Assembly (NCBI GenBank): GCA_002286715.1
Contig: NSJX01000043.1
Span: 126,180-190,179, forward strand
Direction: 5' to 3'
Source of the DNA: Dentipellis sp. KUC8613
Taxonomy: Eukaryota > Basidiomycota > Agaricomycetes > Russulales > Hericiaceae
Length of the DNA: 64,000 nt
Part shown: piece by piece, positions 1 through 13,898 of the stretch
How the letters are laid out: each line of letters opens with the position of its first letter
Position numbering within the stretch: the first letter of the stretch is position 1
Position numbers and translations under genes: made by a program
The notes under the pieces: model-generated
The model's database searches: none
Seen by the model: only the letters and a program-made list of their open reading frames with translations
What the model was told of the DNA's origin: nothing

Positions 1-70
1 CCACCGTGTTCTGCAGATGCCCCTTGCCGCAGATGGCACAAGTACCCCGCGCGAGAGGAAGAAGATCTCT
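1..70 (-). other. Possible edge fragment of a Cys-rich protein
   Basis: Read on the minus strand, this edge encodes RGTCAICGKGHLQNTV in one frame. The CxxCGK pattern resembles the C-terminal end of CRIPT-like or other small zinc-binding proteins. A possible acceptor (GAGCAG) lies just upstream at about 70-75. The piece is about 20 residues and leaves the window, so it may be chance. Identity is not established. Confidence 0.2.
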
Positions 71-215
71 GCTCAGGCCCCAGCGACAAAGCACAATCCC
101 ACCACCACCACCCCCAACAGTACTCTACACGCACGTTGTACCCGTACAACGGCAATACCATTACACCCGTCTCGTACATACACCCACCAGCATAAATTAC
201 ACAAATAAGGCTACA

Positions 216-243
216 ATACCATACCATACCCATACCCATACCC
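216..243. repeat. Short ATACC microsatellite
   Basis: A run of imperfect ATACC/CATACC units lies just downstream of the stop of the AA9 gene on the minus strand. It is a simple repeat with no visible coding role. The rest of 71-278 holds nothing I recognise. Confidence 0.7.
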
Positions 244-278
244 GTCATAAGATCATCGCGGTCATGCTGCCACTCGAC

Positions 279-1416
279 TCACGAATGGTGTATGAAGCGC
301 CTCAGCGCGGTGCTCCAGCGCGCATGCTTGCGCCGCATCGTGTCCCCGCGCCGCCTCAGCGCGCCCGCGGCGCCCCGCTTCTGCAGCGCGCACTGCCTGC
401 CCGAGCCCGTGCTGGCGCCACCCTGCGCGACGGGCGTGGACGTTGCCTTCGGTGCCTTGCTGCTCGCGCTGCTGCTGCCGCCACCGCTACCGCCGCTGCC
501 CTTCGTGTTCGTAGACGCGGGGGGCGCGGCGGAGCCCGAGAGGGTGACTGTGGCGCCGTTGACGATCGCGCCGGAGGGCGCCTGCCCGCCCTCGGTGGCG
601 GCGCTGTCCGAGGGCGACGCGAGGTTCGACACGGGCGGGCCGGGGAAGACGTAGATGTCGCCGGGGTCGAAGACGTTCTTGTCGAAGATGCCGGGGTCGT
701 TGTCGCTGTACGCGCCGGGGAACGCGACGGTGGCGTCCGGCTGCCCGGCGCCGGCGCCGCCGACGCGCAGCTGCGTGCACGACGGGTAGAACTCGGCGCC
801 GCCGAGCGAGTCCGCGAGGTGCAGCGCGATGATCTCGTGCCGGACGAGGTAGTCGCCGGGCGAGAGATTGGTGGGGAGCGTGACGGAGATGGACTGCCCG
901 TTCATGACGTCCTGCTGGTACCAGGTGCTGCCGTCGGGCTTCTTGCCGATCTCGTCGATCTTGAACCACTTGGCGGAGGTGCCGTTGAACTTGTCGCACG
1001 TCGTGCCGGTGCAGGGCGCCATGTAGGTCATGAGGGGCCCGATGTTGTGTGGCCACTGACGGTGCGGCGCGCATCAGCTTCTGCGCGGGAGAGGGGAGCG
1101 GTGTGTGGGTACGCACATTCGTATCGTCGCCGTCTTTCCACAGGAACTGCACCACGGAGCCCGGGTTCGCGGGCGCGACTTGGCTCGCGAGCTGCGCGGC
1201 CTGGCCGCAGTTCATGAAGGGGTTGTCGGCGCCCTTGACGGGCCCGATGTCGTCGATCTGGCGGATGGGGCTGGGGTTGGTGGCGCCGTTGGGGACGTTA
1301 CCCGCGTAGGCCTTGCCGTCGATGGTCACAGTCTTCAAGTATCCATGGGCGGATGCGAAGGGCGCCAGCGCGAGGATGAAGAGCGCCAGAAGGGGTTTGC
1401 GAGGTATGGAGGACAT
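279..1416 (-). CDS. AA9 lytic polysaccharide monooxygenase (secreted, no CBM1)
   Basis: This is a copper-dependent oxidase of family AA9 (formerly GH61), which cleaves cellulose or related glycans outside the cell. There are two exons, 1117-1416 and 279-1055, with a 61-nt intron (GTGCGT...CAG); the product is 358 aa. A signal peptide (MSSIPRKPLLALFILALAPFASA) would be cut before His24, giving the N-terminal His of the histidine brace. The second brace His is H103 in the WPHNIGP motif, and the axial Tyr is Y190 in GGAEFYPSC. The second-sphere His of IIALH is present (H179). The usual Gln of the GAQFYP-type motif is Glu here. After the catalytic domain comes a Ser/Gly-rich stretch and a basic tail ending RRFIHHS; there is no cellulose-binding module. 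A CATAAAAG element about 110 nt upstream of the ATG is a candidate TATA box. Family call is firm; substrate is unknown. Confidence 0.95.
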
Positions 1417-3465
1417 TGGGAAACGTGAAGGTCGGTGGGCGTTAATATTAGACGGACTCATCAAGAGCCGAGAATAGACGGGGGGTGAGAGAGGAAAGTG
1501 GGGTGGGTTAGTGAGCAGCACATTCTTTTATGGGACAGAAAACGAGGCGGAGGCATTGCTCATTGTTCCTAGCTTTGGCCTCGAGGCTCGTTCTCATCAG
1601 ACAATGGAGGCGTGTCGCACGCTCGGTTACCTTTGCGAGGCTATTGTTTGGGCAGGATATGCCAAAAGGTTAACAACGCCTATAAATCTTGATAATCGGT
1701 ATCTAGCATCAAGATGCCATGAGCCTGAATAGAGGTGGAGGGTATACAAGATCGGCAGTACTGGTGAGCGGGTGAAGACGTTGAAGACTTGCTGCAGTGC
1801 ACGTGTCACGCACAATAGGGGAGTTCGGCAATTTCCGAAGGATCCCAGCACGCAAGCTGGCGCAAGTGATCACAGCACTCAAAAGACTCACCAACGTTGC
1901 CTTCGCCCACTGACTATCCCATCTCTTATCCCACACGACGACGCGCGCGAAGGCTCGAGGTGAACAGACAAGCAGGTGCGTGATTCAATCGAGGAGACGA
2001 AGCCGGGGCCGATTTCATTTCGACGACAAAGCGTGGGATCGCAGGAAGACGTGGATGGAATATTGTCGCTTGTGCGGTGGCTCCAATCGTCTCCCGCCAG
2101 CGCCAGGTATGAACATGCCGAGTGAACGTAGGCCAGTGGTCGGACACGGTTCAGCCTCACAGTCGTCGCGGCCTCTCGATCTAAGTATATCGTACAACAC
2201 TCAGGCGCCTTGCTGCCTCGTTTTCTCCTAGCGCCCAGGCCTTCCCTCTCCGAGTCCTTCTCGCTCGGGCGAGCTACTCCGCCCGCCCCATCCTTCTCGT
2301 CTCGCCCCACCTCGCCCCATTCTTGCACTAATTCCTGCGCGCTAAGGCCAGAGCCCGACGAGTCGAACACGAAGGCAATCCCCCTTCTCAATGGACCAGG
2401 CTGAGAGCGCGCCGACACATATCCGCGGACAGTCCCAACCACCTGACGCCCACATCTCTCCCATCCTCCCGCGCGGTCGTTCCTGTCAGGCTCATATACA
2501 CCCTCAAACGTCAACTCTTTGTCGGGAGCGCACAAGGCCATCGCTCACCGTGCCCTGTTTACGACAGTTTCGCCGCCGTACAGCCAACCAGGGTGCAGCA
2601 TATGCATCCGCCGGGCACATGATCCCGCCACAACACTCCCCCGCAACACCCAATATACGCACCAGCGACCGCCGTTTGCCGCACATCAGCATCAGTTCAT
2701 CTCCAGCTGGGCAGGCCAGGGCTCATTGCGTTCTGGATTGTCGGAGATTACGGAACACTGTCACTCTGTCTTCAGTGCAGCTACCGCTGCGGTCGCAGTA
2801 TGCAATTGGGTGTCATCTAATTCTATAGACTGAAGTGGCTGGACCGCTGGGACTGGGCGCTGACGCTGACGCTGAGGATCCGCGTGCAACACCTCGCATC
2901 GCATCGCCTCGAGGTCATCTGATTCCGGGCAACCTCCTCGGCCGCGTCAAATCTGCTGCCGCCGTGTTTGCTATGTTCCTATGACCAGCCCAGCGCCGCC
3001 TTCGAACTTACCGTCTGCATATCCTCTGCCGAACCACGACGCACGGGTCCGCTCTGCTCCAATCATCATTTAATCGCATCGGATCTAGGGCCAAGGCCGG
3101 CCTATGGCACGCGGCGTCGGCCGAGCATATGCATATTTCAGCAGTAATAAACTGTACGGTGCGCGTGTTTCGGTGACGATGAACGTGTCGGAATCAGCGG
3201 CGCACAATATCCGCCTCCCACCGCCATCTCATCCAGAGCGTACGACCTGCTACGTAACGAACGAGACGCTCTATATGCAGCAGGGCGCTCGAGGCTGGTA
3301 AGACTCCGGGCTCGCGGTCCACTATGGCCGCCGCGGCGCATCCGTCGCCTTCCGATGCACATGGACCGCCCCACTGCTGCGCTATAAAACGGGGCCCCAG
3401 CAGCCCAGCAGTCCTCACCACCCACTCATCTACCGATCCTCAACTCCCTCTTGAGATCCACAGAC
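1417..3465. other. Intergenic region between divergent AA9 and Y3-like genes
   Basis: About 2 kb shared as the upstream region of two divergent secreted-protein genes. Open frames exist on both strands (for example minus 1888-2541) but none has a recognisable domain, signal peptide or consistent exon-intron pattern. I treat it as promoter and 5' leader DNA. Confidence 0.55.
3383..3388 (+). promoter_or_regulatory. TATA box of the Y3-like gene
   Basis: TATAAA in the context GCTATAAAACGGGG, 78 nt upstream of the ATG at 3466. Spacing suits a short 5' leader. It is the clearest core promoter element in this part of the window. Confidence 0.65.
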
Positions 3466-4225
3466 ATGCAGTTCTTCACGCTCATCACCGCCGCGCTGAC
3501 CCTCGTCGCCGGCGCCGCCGCCGAGATCACCTGCGAGAACCGCAAGACGCTCTCGACGTCGCAGATCGGCGAGAGCAAGAACGTCCAGCTGCAGCACGTC
3601 CACTGCTCGAACCCGATCAAGCCGACGGGCGAGGACATCCAGCTGCGCGACGTCGAGTTCCTCGGCAAGCGCCAGACCAACGTCTGCGGTGCCACCTGTG
3701 CGTACTAGTCTCGATTCGTGCGATGTGCGACGCGTCGCTGACGTCGGTGGCGTTTCACAGGCACCACGAACTGCTTCACGCCCTCCGGCGGAGGACCCAA
3801 CCCCTACGACTGCCAGGTGATCCAGGATGCCCTGCTCTACGACTCGCAGAACGTCGGCCCGCTCTTCGACATGGACCCCTCCGTACGTCTTTCCCCCTTT
3901 GCATTTCGCCACGAGCATGATGAACGCTGACTGGGATCTCGGCGCGCAGAACAACACGTCGCTCATCGTCATGCAGTATGCGAGCTGCGAGACGTTCATC
4001 GTCAACCAGACGAACAGGACGCTCGAGTACTGCCGCAGCGACTGGGCCAGCCTCACCGAGTACATCGCGTTCAACTGCCAGTCCACCCAGAACGCGCACG
4101 GCGGCAACTGCGTCGCCAGCGACCAGCAGTGGTTCGTCCAGTACGTCTCTTTCCTCTCTCCACCTCCATAAAATCCAGCGATGCTCACCACGCGATGCGC
4201 GACGAACAGGGTGCAGCACTCGTAA
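3466..4225 (+). CDS. Small secreted Cys-rich protein, Y3-like glycan-binding family
   Basis: Four exons (3466-3697, 3761-3882, 3950-4140, 4210-4225) give 186 aa; all junctions are GT-AG and in phase, and the last exon is only 16 nt. An N-terminal signal peptide (MQFFTLITAALTLVAGAAA) precedes a Cys-rich mature domain. Motifs include CTTNCFTPSGGGPNPYDC, the NQT and NRT glycosylation sequons, and a C-terminal half with HGGNC and WFVQVQHS. This pattern matches, from memory, the family of the Coprinus comatus glycan-binding protein Y3, common in Agaricomycetes as small secreted proteins. The role here is inferred: extracellular glycan binding, possibly in defence or substrate interaction. The ATG at 3466 is chosen because it opens directly into the signal peptide. 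Confidence 0.8.
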
Positions 4226-5173
4226 ATACCCCCTGCACGCACCTACGATGCATAAAACGGTATCTATGTACTCGGTTGGACACACGTAACGGACTCTATC
4301 GAACTTTCTCTGGACACTCTGCTCTGTTCGGACACGCTTTGGTCTTGGTTATTTACCCCTTTGTTATTGGATCGGATACGGATACGGATATGGAGGCGTA
4401 GCGCGTTCACGTCGCTGCTGCCTGCTATTGCTACTGTATACCTTTTCTTTTGGACGGATGATGACCTTAATGGATTTGTTTGACGATATTTCGGATTGTG
4501 CTGCGGGTGTTGCTTTACATGGGTCAGTGTCTCTGCTTTTAGAGGATCTGGAGTTGCGGAGCACCAAGGGATCGGACTCCCGGCCCGATACATCGATGCG
4601 CACACCGACTGGCTACTTATGGCCCCCGGAGGAGTGCTCTAGTCTAAGCAACGCCCAGCCAAAAGACCCCCAGCACCGCCGCACTCCGTTCCCGTGTCTC
4701 CGCGCGTCCGCCGGCCTAAGCCCAGACTCCAGACTAGGACGGACTTACTTACGGAACTCGAAGACAAACGGACCAGGACATCGATATCAATATCGTATCG
4801 CGACAAACATGCACAAGCAATCGAAGCAAAACGTGGTTATAAATATCGATCGCGGTATCTATCTAATGTGGGGGTGGGGGCGGGGCGGGGGCGGGGGCGG
4901 GGTGGGGTGGGGTGTCTATGCGGTAGGAAACATATTATAGCCAGACGTGCCAGAGCCCCACTCGCACCTGGCTGCCCGGTTGGCTGGTGTATACAGTACC
5001 TCTAAATGTCTATAGATCGTCACGTCCATCTCACTGCGCGGCGTACGCTTTTGTCTTCGTATTTTTGTTTTCGTTTTGTTTTGTCGAACCCGGAATCACG
5101 AAGGAGGCGAGGTGCGAGGGGGTATAGAAGAGTGAGGTGAGCGCCTTAGGCGACGCTGACAGGCTCGGGGAGC
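4226..5173. other. Convergent intergenic region with G-rich tract
   Basis: Downstream of both the Y3-like gene and the Mpv17-family gene. It holds a CGGATA microsatellite near 4374-4394, the G-rich tract at 4870-4912 and a T-rich stretch at about 5050-5085. No supportable gene. Confidence 0.6.
4870..4912 (+). repeat. G-run tract, potential G-quadruplex
   Basis: Successive runs of four to five G separated by single C or T fill about 43 nt of the plus strand. The sequence satisfies the usual G4 pattern several times over. It lies between two convergent genes. Formation in vivo is not shown by sequence alone. Confidence 0.7.
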
Positions 5174-5202
5174 TCAGGCGACGCTAACGGGCTCGGGCAG
5201 CT
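5149..5202. repeat. 28-bp near-perfect tandem duplication at the Mpv17-family stop codon
   Basis: Two adjacent copies (about 5149-5176 and 5177-5204) of GGCGACGCTRACRGGCTCGG plus flank. On the minus strand each encodes LPEPVSVA followed by a stop; the first is the true C-terminus, the second lies past the TGA in a shifted frame. Confidence 0.75.
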
Positions 5203-6227
5203 TCTCCACGGGGACGAGCTCGGGCAGCGGCTCGGGGTGCTGCTGCTGTGCGTTGACTGCGCTCAGGTAGGTGTCTGTATGCGCGAATCGGGTTAGCGCG
5301 AGTGGGACGTAGATACAGGGAAAGGGAAGACGCACTCCAGAAGAGCGAGACGACGCCGATGAAGGCGAAGCGCAGCTGCGGGGGCACGACGGCGAAGTTG
5401 ATGATCTGCGCGGGGACGAAGACGCCCCAGTTGCGGATCAGCGTCGGCACGTACGCCTGCGTGGAGCGTCAGCATGCTTGTGCGCGAGGGAAGGAGACGC
5501 GATGGCAGGGGTGAAAGAGGCGTACGGATTGCATGCGGTTGACAGCCTCGCCGAAGCCTTTCCCTTCGAGGAGGGCCATCGAGGTGAAGAACCAGCCGAC
5601 GGCCACTACGCATTCCGTCAGCACCGTGCACTACACTCGAATGCATAGACAGCGAGACTTACGAGGCGCCATAAGGGACTGGTCAAGCCATGTCTGTACA
5701 CACCGCACGATGATGTCAGTGGAGACGAAACGCAGACATCCAGGAATGGAGACGAACGCGGTAGATGACCGCCTTGGTCGGGCTCGCGAACTTCAGCCGG
5801 CCGAGGAACTGGAACCACTTCGTGATGGGCGGAGCGAACAGCGCGCCTGCACCACACGCCGTCAGCACCGTGCCGCAGCCGCGCAACCACCACAGGCAGC
5901 AGATCCGAAACGTGCACGCTTACCTCCGTAGAAGCCCAGCCGTGCCGTACGCGCCAGCTGTGAAGACCCGCGTGCTTAGTGTGACGGGACAGCGCGAGGA
6001 AGGAAGAGGAGACGGCGCGCACGTCGTGGTTCTTGCCCTTCTTCTCGATGATCTGCTGCGCGATGATGTCGCCGCCGCCGAAGAGGCAGAACGCGGTTGC
6101 GCTCTGCGCGATGTACGGGCGCCGGATCAGGGCCTGGCTGCGAACGCGCAAGCGTGTCAGCGCGGCAGGATACACTGCAGTGCGAACGAGACGAGGCGCA
6201 CCTGTACGCGCGGTAGAAGGACGCCAT
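5174..6227 (-). CDS. Mpv17/PMP22 family membrane protein (Sym1-like)
   Basis: Eight exons give 198 aa: 6202-6227, 6023-6137, 5924-5957, 5758-5846, 5663-5693, 5526-5605, 5336-5456, 5174-5274; every junction is GT-AG and in frame. The protein starts MASFYRAYSQALIRRP and carries the family hallmarks: FCLFGGGDIIAQQIIEKK near the N-terminus, the KAVIYRTWLDQSLMAP block, and the late NWGVFVPAQIINFAVVPPQ plus FIGVVSLFWNTYLS block. Members are small four-helix proteins of the inner mitochondrial or peroxisomal membrane; yeast Sym1 supports mitochondrial function under heat and ethanol stress. Which organelle this paralogue serves cannot be told here. A minus-strand TATAAAA at 6410-6416 is a candidate TATA box. 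Confidence 0.93.
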
Positions 6228-8190
6228 CGGTGCTGTGTGCGGGTGGGTATCTGCTGGCTGTGGGAGGCGCGAAAAAAAGACGTGTCAGTCAGTCATGCGC
6301 GATCTAGTGCCGTCCGCGAGGAACGTGTCCGTGCCTTGGTCTTGTCTTCAAATTATTTTCTTCCGGTTCAAGATGCGCGAGTCCGTCGATGCCACGCTCC
6401 CGCAGGCCGTTTTATAGCGATGAAGAGAGGTGGAGACGAGGTGGATGGGAGGAGCAAGCAAGCGCGAACGCTGGCGCTGGGCCGTGTGGGGCCCCGCCTC
6501 GCTTATATCGTAACGAGCGGGCCATCGGCGCGCACAGCCGGACGCGCATGTCGCTTAGGCTCGACGGTCAGCGCCGTTGACGCGATCTGGAACGTTCGCG
6601 CGCGGAAGGCTGAACGTTTGCGGACGCGGCGGGACAGGACTGGCTGTTCGCGACGGTGAGGGCGTGAAGAAAGGCACGACGGGCGGCATCGATGTGTTTA
6701 TCATCATTATCGGCCTGTTTGTTCCAGGCTTCGTCCTGCTGCGCCCGACGTCCGCCCCCTGGGCGTCCGAGTGGCGCCGAGGGGTGCGTGCGGGCTTCAG
6801 GTGGGCATCGTACTCGTTTGCAAGACGTTTGTCCACAGATTTCATAGGATCTGGCACGGGGTGCGCGCATGGTAAACGTGCTGCTGTCGGATCGAATGCG
6901 TGGCGGGCGGATGGCTGCTTCACCATTAACGTTGCCGCCGCCGCACGATTTCATTAATTTCTTGACAGCTCGTTCGATCGTGCCAGGCGGGGCGAGGATA
7001 TGCCCTGGTGAAATTTGCAGCAGCCAAATCCCTGTCCGTAGGTGCGGGTTGAGTCTCAATCTGACGACGTTGCAGTAATCAGAACGACGGCCTGTGTTTC
7101 TAAATCCCGTTTTCAGTGCGTACGAGGACTCATCTCCTTGTTACTGATTCCCTCTGATAGTGGACCATCGACATCGCATCCATGACGGAAGACCGGTCTC
7201 TTGTTCGTCAACAGGGACGTGCATCATGCATAAGTCTCTATTTTCTACGTCGTTTCTTTGTACTGAACCTAGGTTGTCTTCTCTCAGATGAAGGCGACCA
7301 GGCCCTGACGCATTCTGTTCTTCAGAACGGGAGAATCGTCCAATTTGAGTAAACATAAGGCCTCGCGCAAGGCATCACCAAGGGGAAGCTCGTCGCTGCA
7401 TTCCCACCTAAACGCCTTCAACAGACACGCCTACGACGATGCGTGCGTCAGGGTTGGGCAGGTGTGCGTACATTCCAGTCACCTGAGAATTGGACAGGGA
7501 GCTGATGTGATTTCGTCAGACGGCAACTGACCATCCGATCGTGAATATACTGACGGTCTTTTCCAGCACAAAGTCTTATTATCCAAATTCGTGCATGACC
7601 CGTACTACAGATCGGCACGAGCAGACTTTCCTGCTGGCTCTGTCTCGAGGGCCAGTCCCTACTCTAAAAATCGTCTGCATTTTTCCGCAGCAATTCGAGA
7701 GGACGTGGATGGTGTCATTCATTCTTTCAGCACAGGGTGAGCAGTACATGTGTGGAGTATATATATTATCTGATGCTTGAACCAAGATCGTGTGTATCGT
7801 ACATGTACACCGTGGGCACGTATATTTGTCTTCTTTCCATTCACTTGTAGCACGTACACATTAACTCAATGTCGTCTATCTTATCACCAAATCATCCTGG
7901 GACAGGGAACATTGCAGCTTGTAACGGAACCGTTGGTCCCTTGTTCGTGTAATGGGAACCTTTGTGCAAACTGTTGCAGCCTACTAATATCCGGCTCTCT
8001 CTCTGTCCTGCCACCTCCTCGTACCAATATCAGATTGTGTCCATCGAATCAGGACGTGGTTGGATCACTCTTGTTCTCCCGGAGTGGAAGTGCCGTTCAA
8101 CTTAGGTATAAAACCACAGGGGCCAGACAATAATCCACCCTAGCTCCAGCACGGCATCACCCCCAAGCAAACACACCTACATTGCTCCCC
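6228..8190. other. Intergenic region with two candidate core promoters
   Basis: About 2 kb between the divergent starts of the Mpv17-family gene and the hypothetical gene at 8191. Short frames occur on both strands but none shows a domain or coherent splice pattern. Visible signals are the minus-strand TATAAAA at 6410-6416 and the plus-strand TATAAA at 8107-8112. Confidence 0.5.
8107..8112 (+). promoter_or_regulatory. TATA box of hypothetical gene at 8191
   Basis: TATAAA in GGTATAAAACCACAGG, 84 nt upstream of the ATG at 8191. The spacing matches that of the Y3-like gene and supports the gene model downstream. Confidence 0.6.
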
Positions 8191-9008
8191 ATGGCTCGTC
8201 GGCGTCATCAATACGACACCGGGCCTTCCTCCCGCGAACCGACCTCGGATCCGCGACGTCGTCCTCCAACCGACGAACGTCACAGGTCCCTTCGGGATAC
8301 ATACACTGGCGCAGGGGTCAGGTACGTACAATCTATCACTTGCTTGAACTAGTGGTGACTTGAAACGACATCTATAGATCTCATCTGTCCGGTCGCGGTT
8401 ACTCGGAAGTCGAAGTCGAACTTATACGCGATGGGCTCCTAGCGCGCGACGTCTCCCGGTAATTCAACTCAATATTCGCACTCCATGGCATCTCGCCCAC
8501 GCATGGAGGACTGACTTGTTGGCAGGTTTGACCCATCGAGTAGCAGTCTCGCGAATGCGTTGTCTAAACGAGAAACCGGCAGGCCCGGTCATCCTATCCG
8601 ACATCTCTACACGGGGGCCAACGCAGCAGCATCTAGATCCAGCGCAAGCGAGGACGCGTGGCATATCAGGAGGGCACCAGAGCAACGTGCCAGCCCGTCC
8701 AGAAAGACGCGCCAGGTCAATATGTCTGAAGCATCCTTCATGGACGCCTTAGACAGAATAAGCGCTCAAGTTGACAAGGCCAAAGAGGTTAGCGCGGAGT
8801 GGGATCGAAACTTGCAGAGAATCGCTGAAACACACGAGGCCATATCTGCAAGTTTAGCTGCATCCCGCGAAGGTGCGCAAACTCCATCTCCTTTCCCGTC
8901 TCTTTCGAAAACTTGGGAAATCTGCGTATAGCATCTGAGCTCGTAGAGAATCAGCTCGCCATTGCGAGAAGGGATTATCAGCGCTTTTCGGCGAGTCTGA
9001 GGACGTGA
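8191..9008 (+). CDS. Hypothetical protein, C-terminal coiled coil
   Basis: Four exons (8191-8321, 8378-8458, 8526-8872, 8932-9008) join without a frame error into 211 aa. Introns are 56, 67 and 59 nt with GTACGT, GTAATT and GTGCGC donors and AG acceptors. The N-terminus is Arg-rich and low in complexity (MARRRHQYDTGPSSREP). A middle part contains HLSGRGYSEVEVELIRDGLL. The C-terminal third, from about residue 135, is predicted helical with heptad-like spacing (SFMDALDRISAQVDKAKEV, then SELVENQLAIARRDY). I recognise no family. The consistent phases and upstream TATA box argue for a real, expressed gene. Function unknown. Confidence 0.7.
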
Positions 9009-9435
9009 TTCGCAAAGGATAGTCTATTGCTGAGCCGCCGTCTCGAGTGGACAGAGAGGGTCAGCCGGCGCTGGTGTAGTTGCCTTCGACGACGGCTCGG
9101 ACGATGGCTTTCCTAGGCTATGGCTGGAGGAATTCGAAGTCACTGTGTGTGTAATGTGAACAACATGCTGGAATAGCTCAGAAAACTAGCAGGCTAGATA
9201 TCAAGCTGTTACCGTCTTTCAAGGTTTCTCAATTATGGTAAATATCAGGACTTATGGTTGTCGGCAGTAGTTTGACTGCGCTGCCAGCATTTCTTTACAC
9301 ACTTATTCTTATGTATTCCCTCCCTTTATGATTCACAATGTCATGATTTCTTCCTACAAAAAAGACACACGAGGTTACGATTCGACAACAAACGACAAAC
9401 AAAAACATACCAGACCGCACACGGTAGGTAGGACA
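9009..9435. other. Convergent intergenic region
   Basis: Between the stop of the hypothetical gene and the stop of the GH31 gene. AT-richer than its surroundings; nothing recognisable beyond likely 3' untranslated regions. Confidence 0.5.
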
Positions 9436-13433
<3,998 letters not shown>

Positions 13434-13898
13434 GGCTGTCGCGCTGAACGAGGTAAGGAGAGCAACCGCCCCACCGAGAGTTTCGGACTCACTATATATA
13501 CGTGACTTTGTCTAATCCCGTAAGGGATGAAGTCTCGGCTATAGGCATTTTTGCAGTCTGCTGACCCTGGCTTCTTCGTTCTTGATGCAAAGTTAGTCAG
13601 GAGCCCATCAGCATGCGGCGCTGGTTTTCGGAGGTACGGCTTGTAAAAGCCGGCAGATACGGTAGCGATTCTCCCTAAAGTCTGTCAATGGCGGGAGATG
13701 TATAGCTTGAAGCTTGACATGGTACTTGTTGAAGTATCGGCAAGTACTATGAAGGTGAGACAAGAAGCGCATACGGGCGCTTTATTACGTGGTACATTTG
13801 ACTAAGCACAACGCGTCAACACGCATCAACACCGCGCCCGTAATTATTCAATTGAATTATCCTTGCCTCTTACCCTCATCGTCTCCCTTTCTGCTTTC
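13434..13898. other. Divergent promoter region, GH31 / F-box
   Basis: 465 nt between divergent start codons. A TATATATAG stretch at 13492-13500, read on the minus strand, sits about 60 nt upstream of the GH31 ATG. No gene is seen in the rest. Confidence 0.55.
13492..13500 (-). promoter_or_regulatory. TATA-like element of the GH31 gene
   Basis: TATATATAG on the minus strand about 60 nt before the ATG at 13433. Position suits a core promoter with a very short leader. Confidence 0.5.

Noticed and set aside
1888..2541. Minus-strand 217-codon frame in the AA9 upstream region
   Set aside because: Low-complexity translation without recognisable motifs; more likely promoter DNA.
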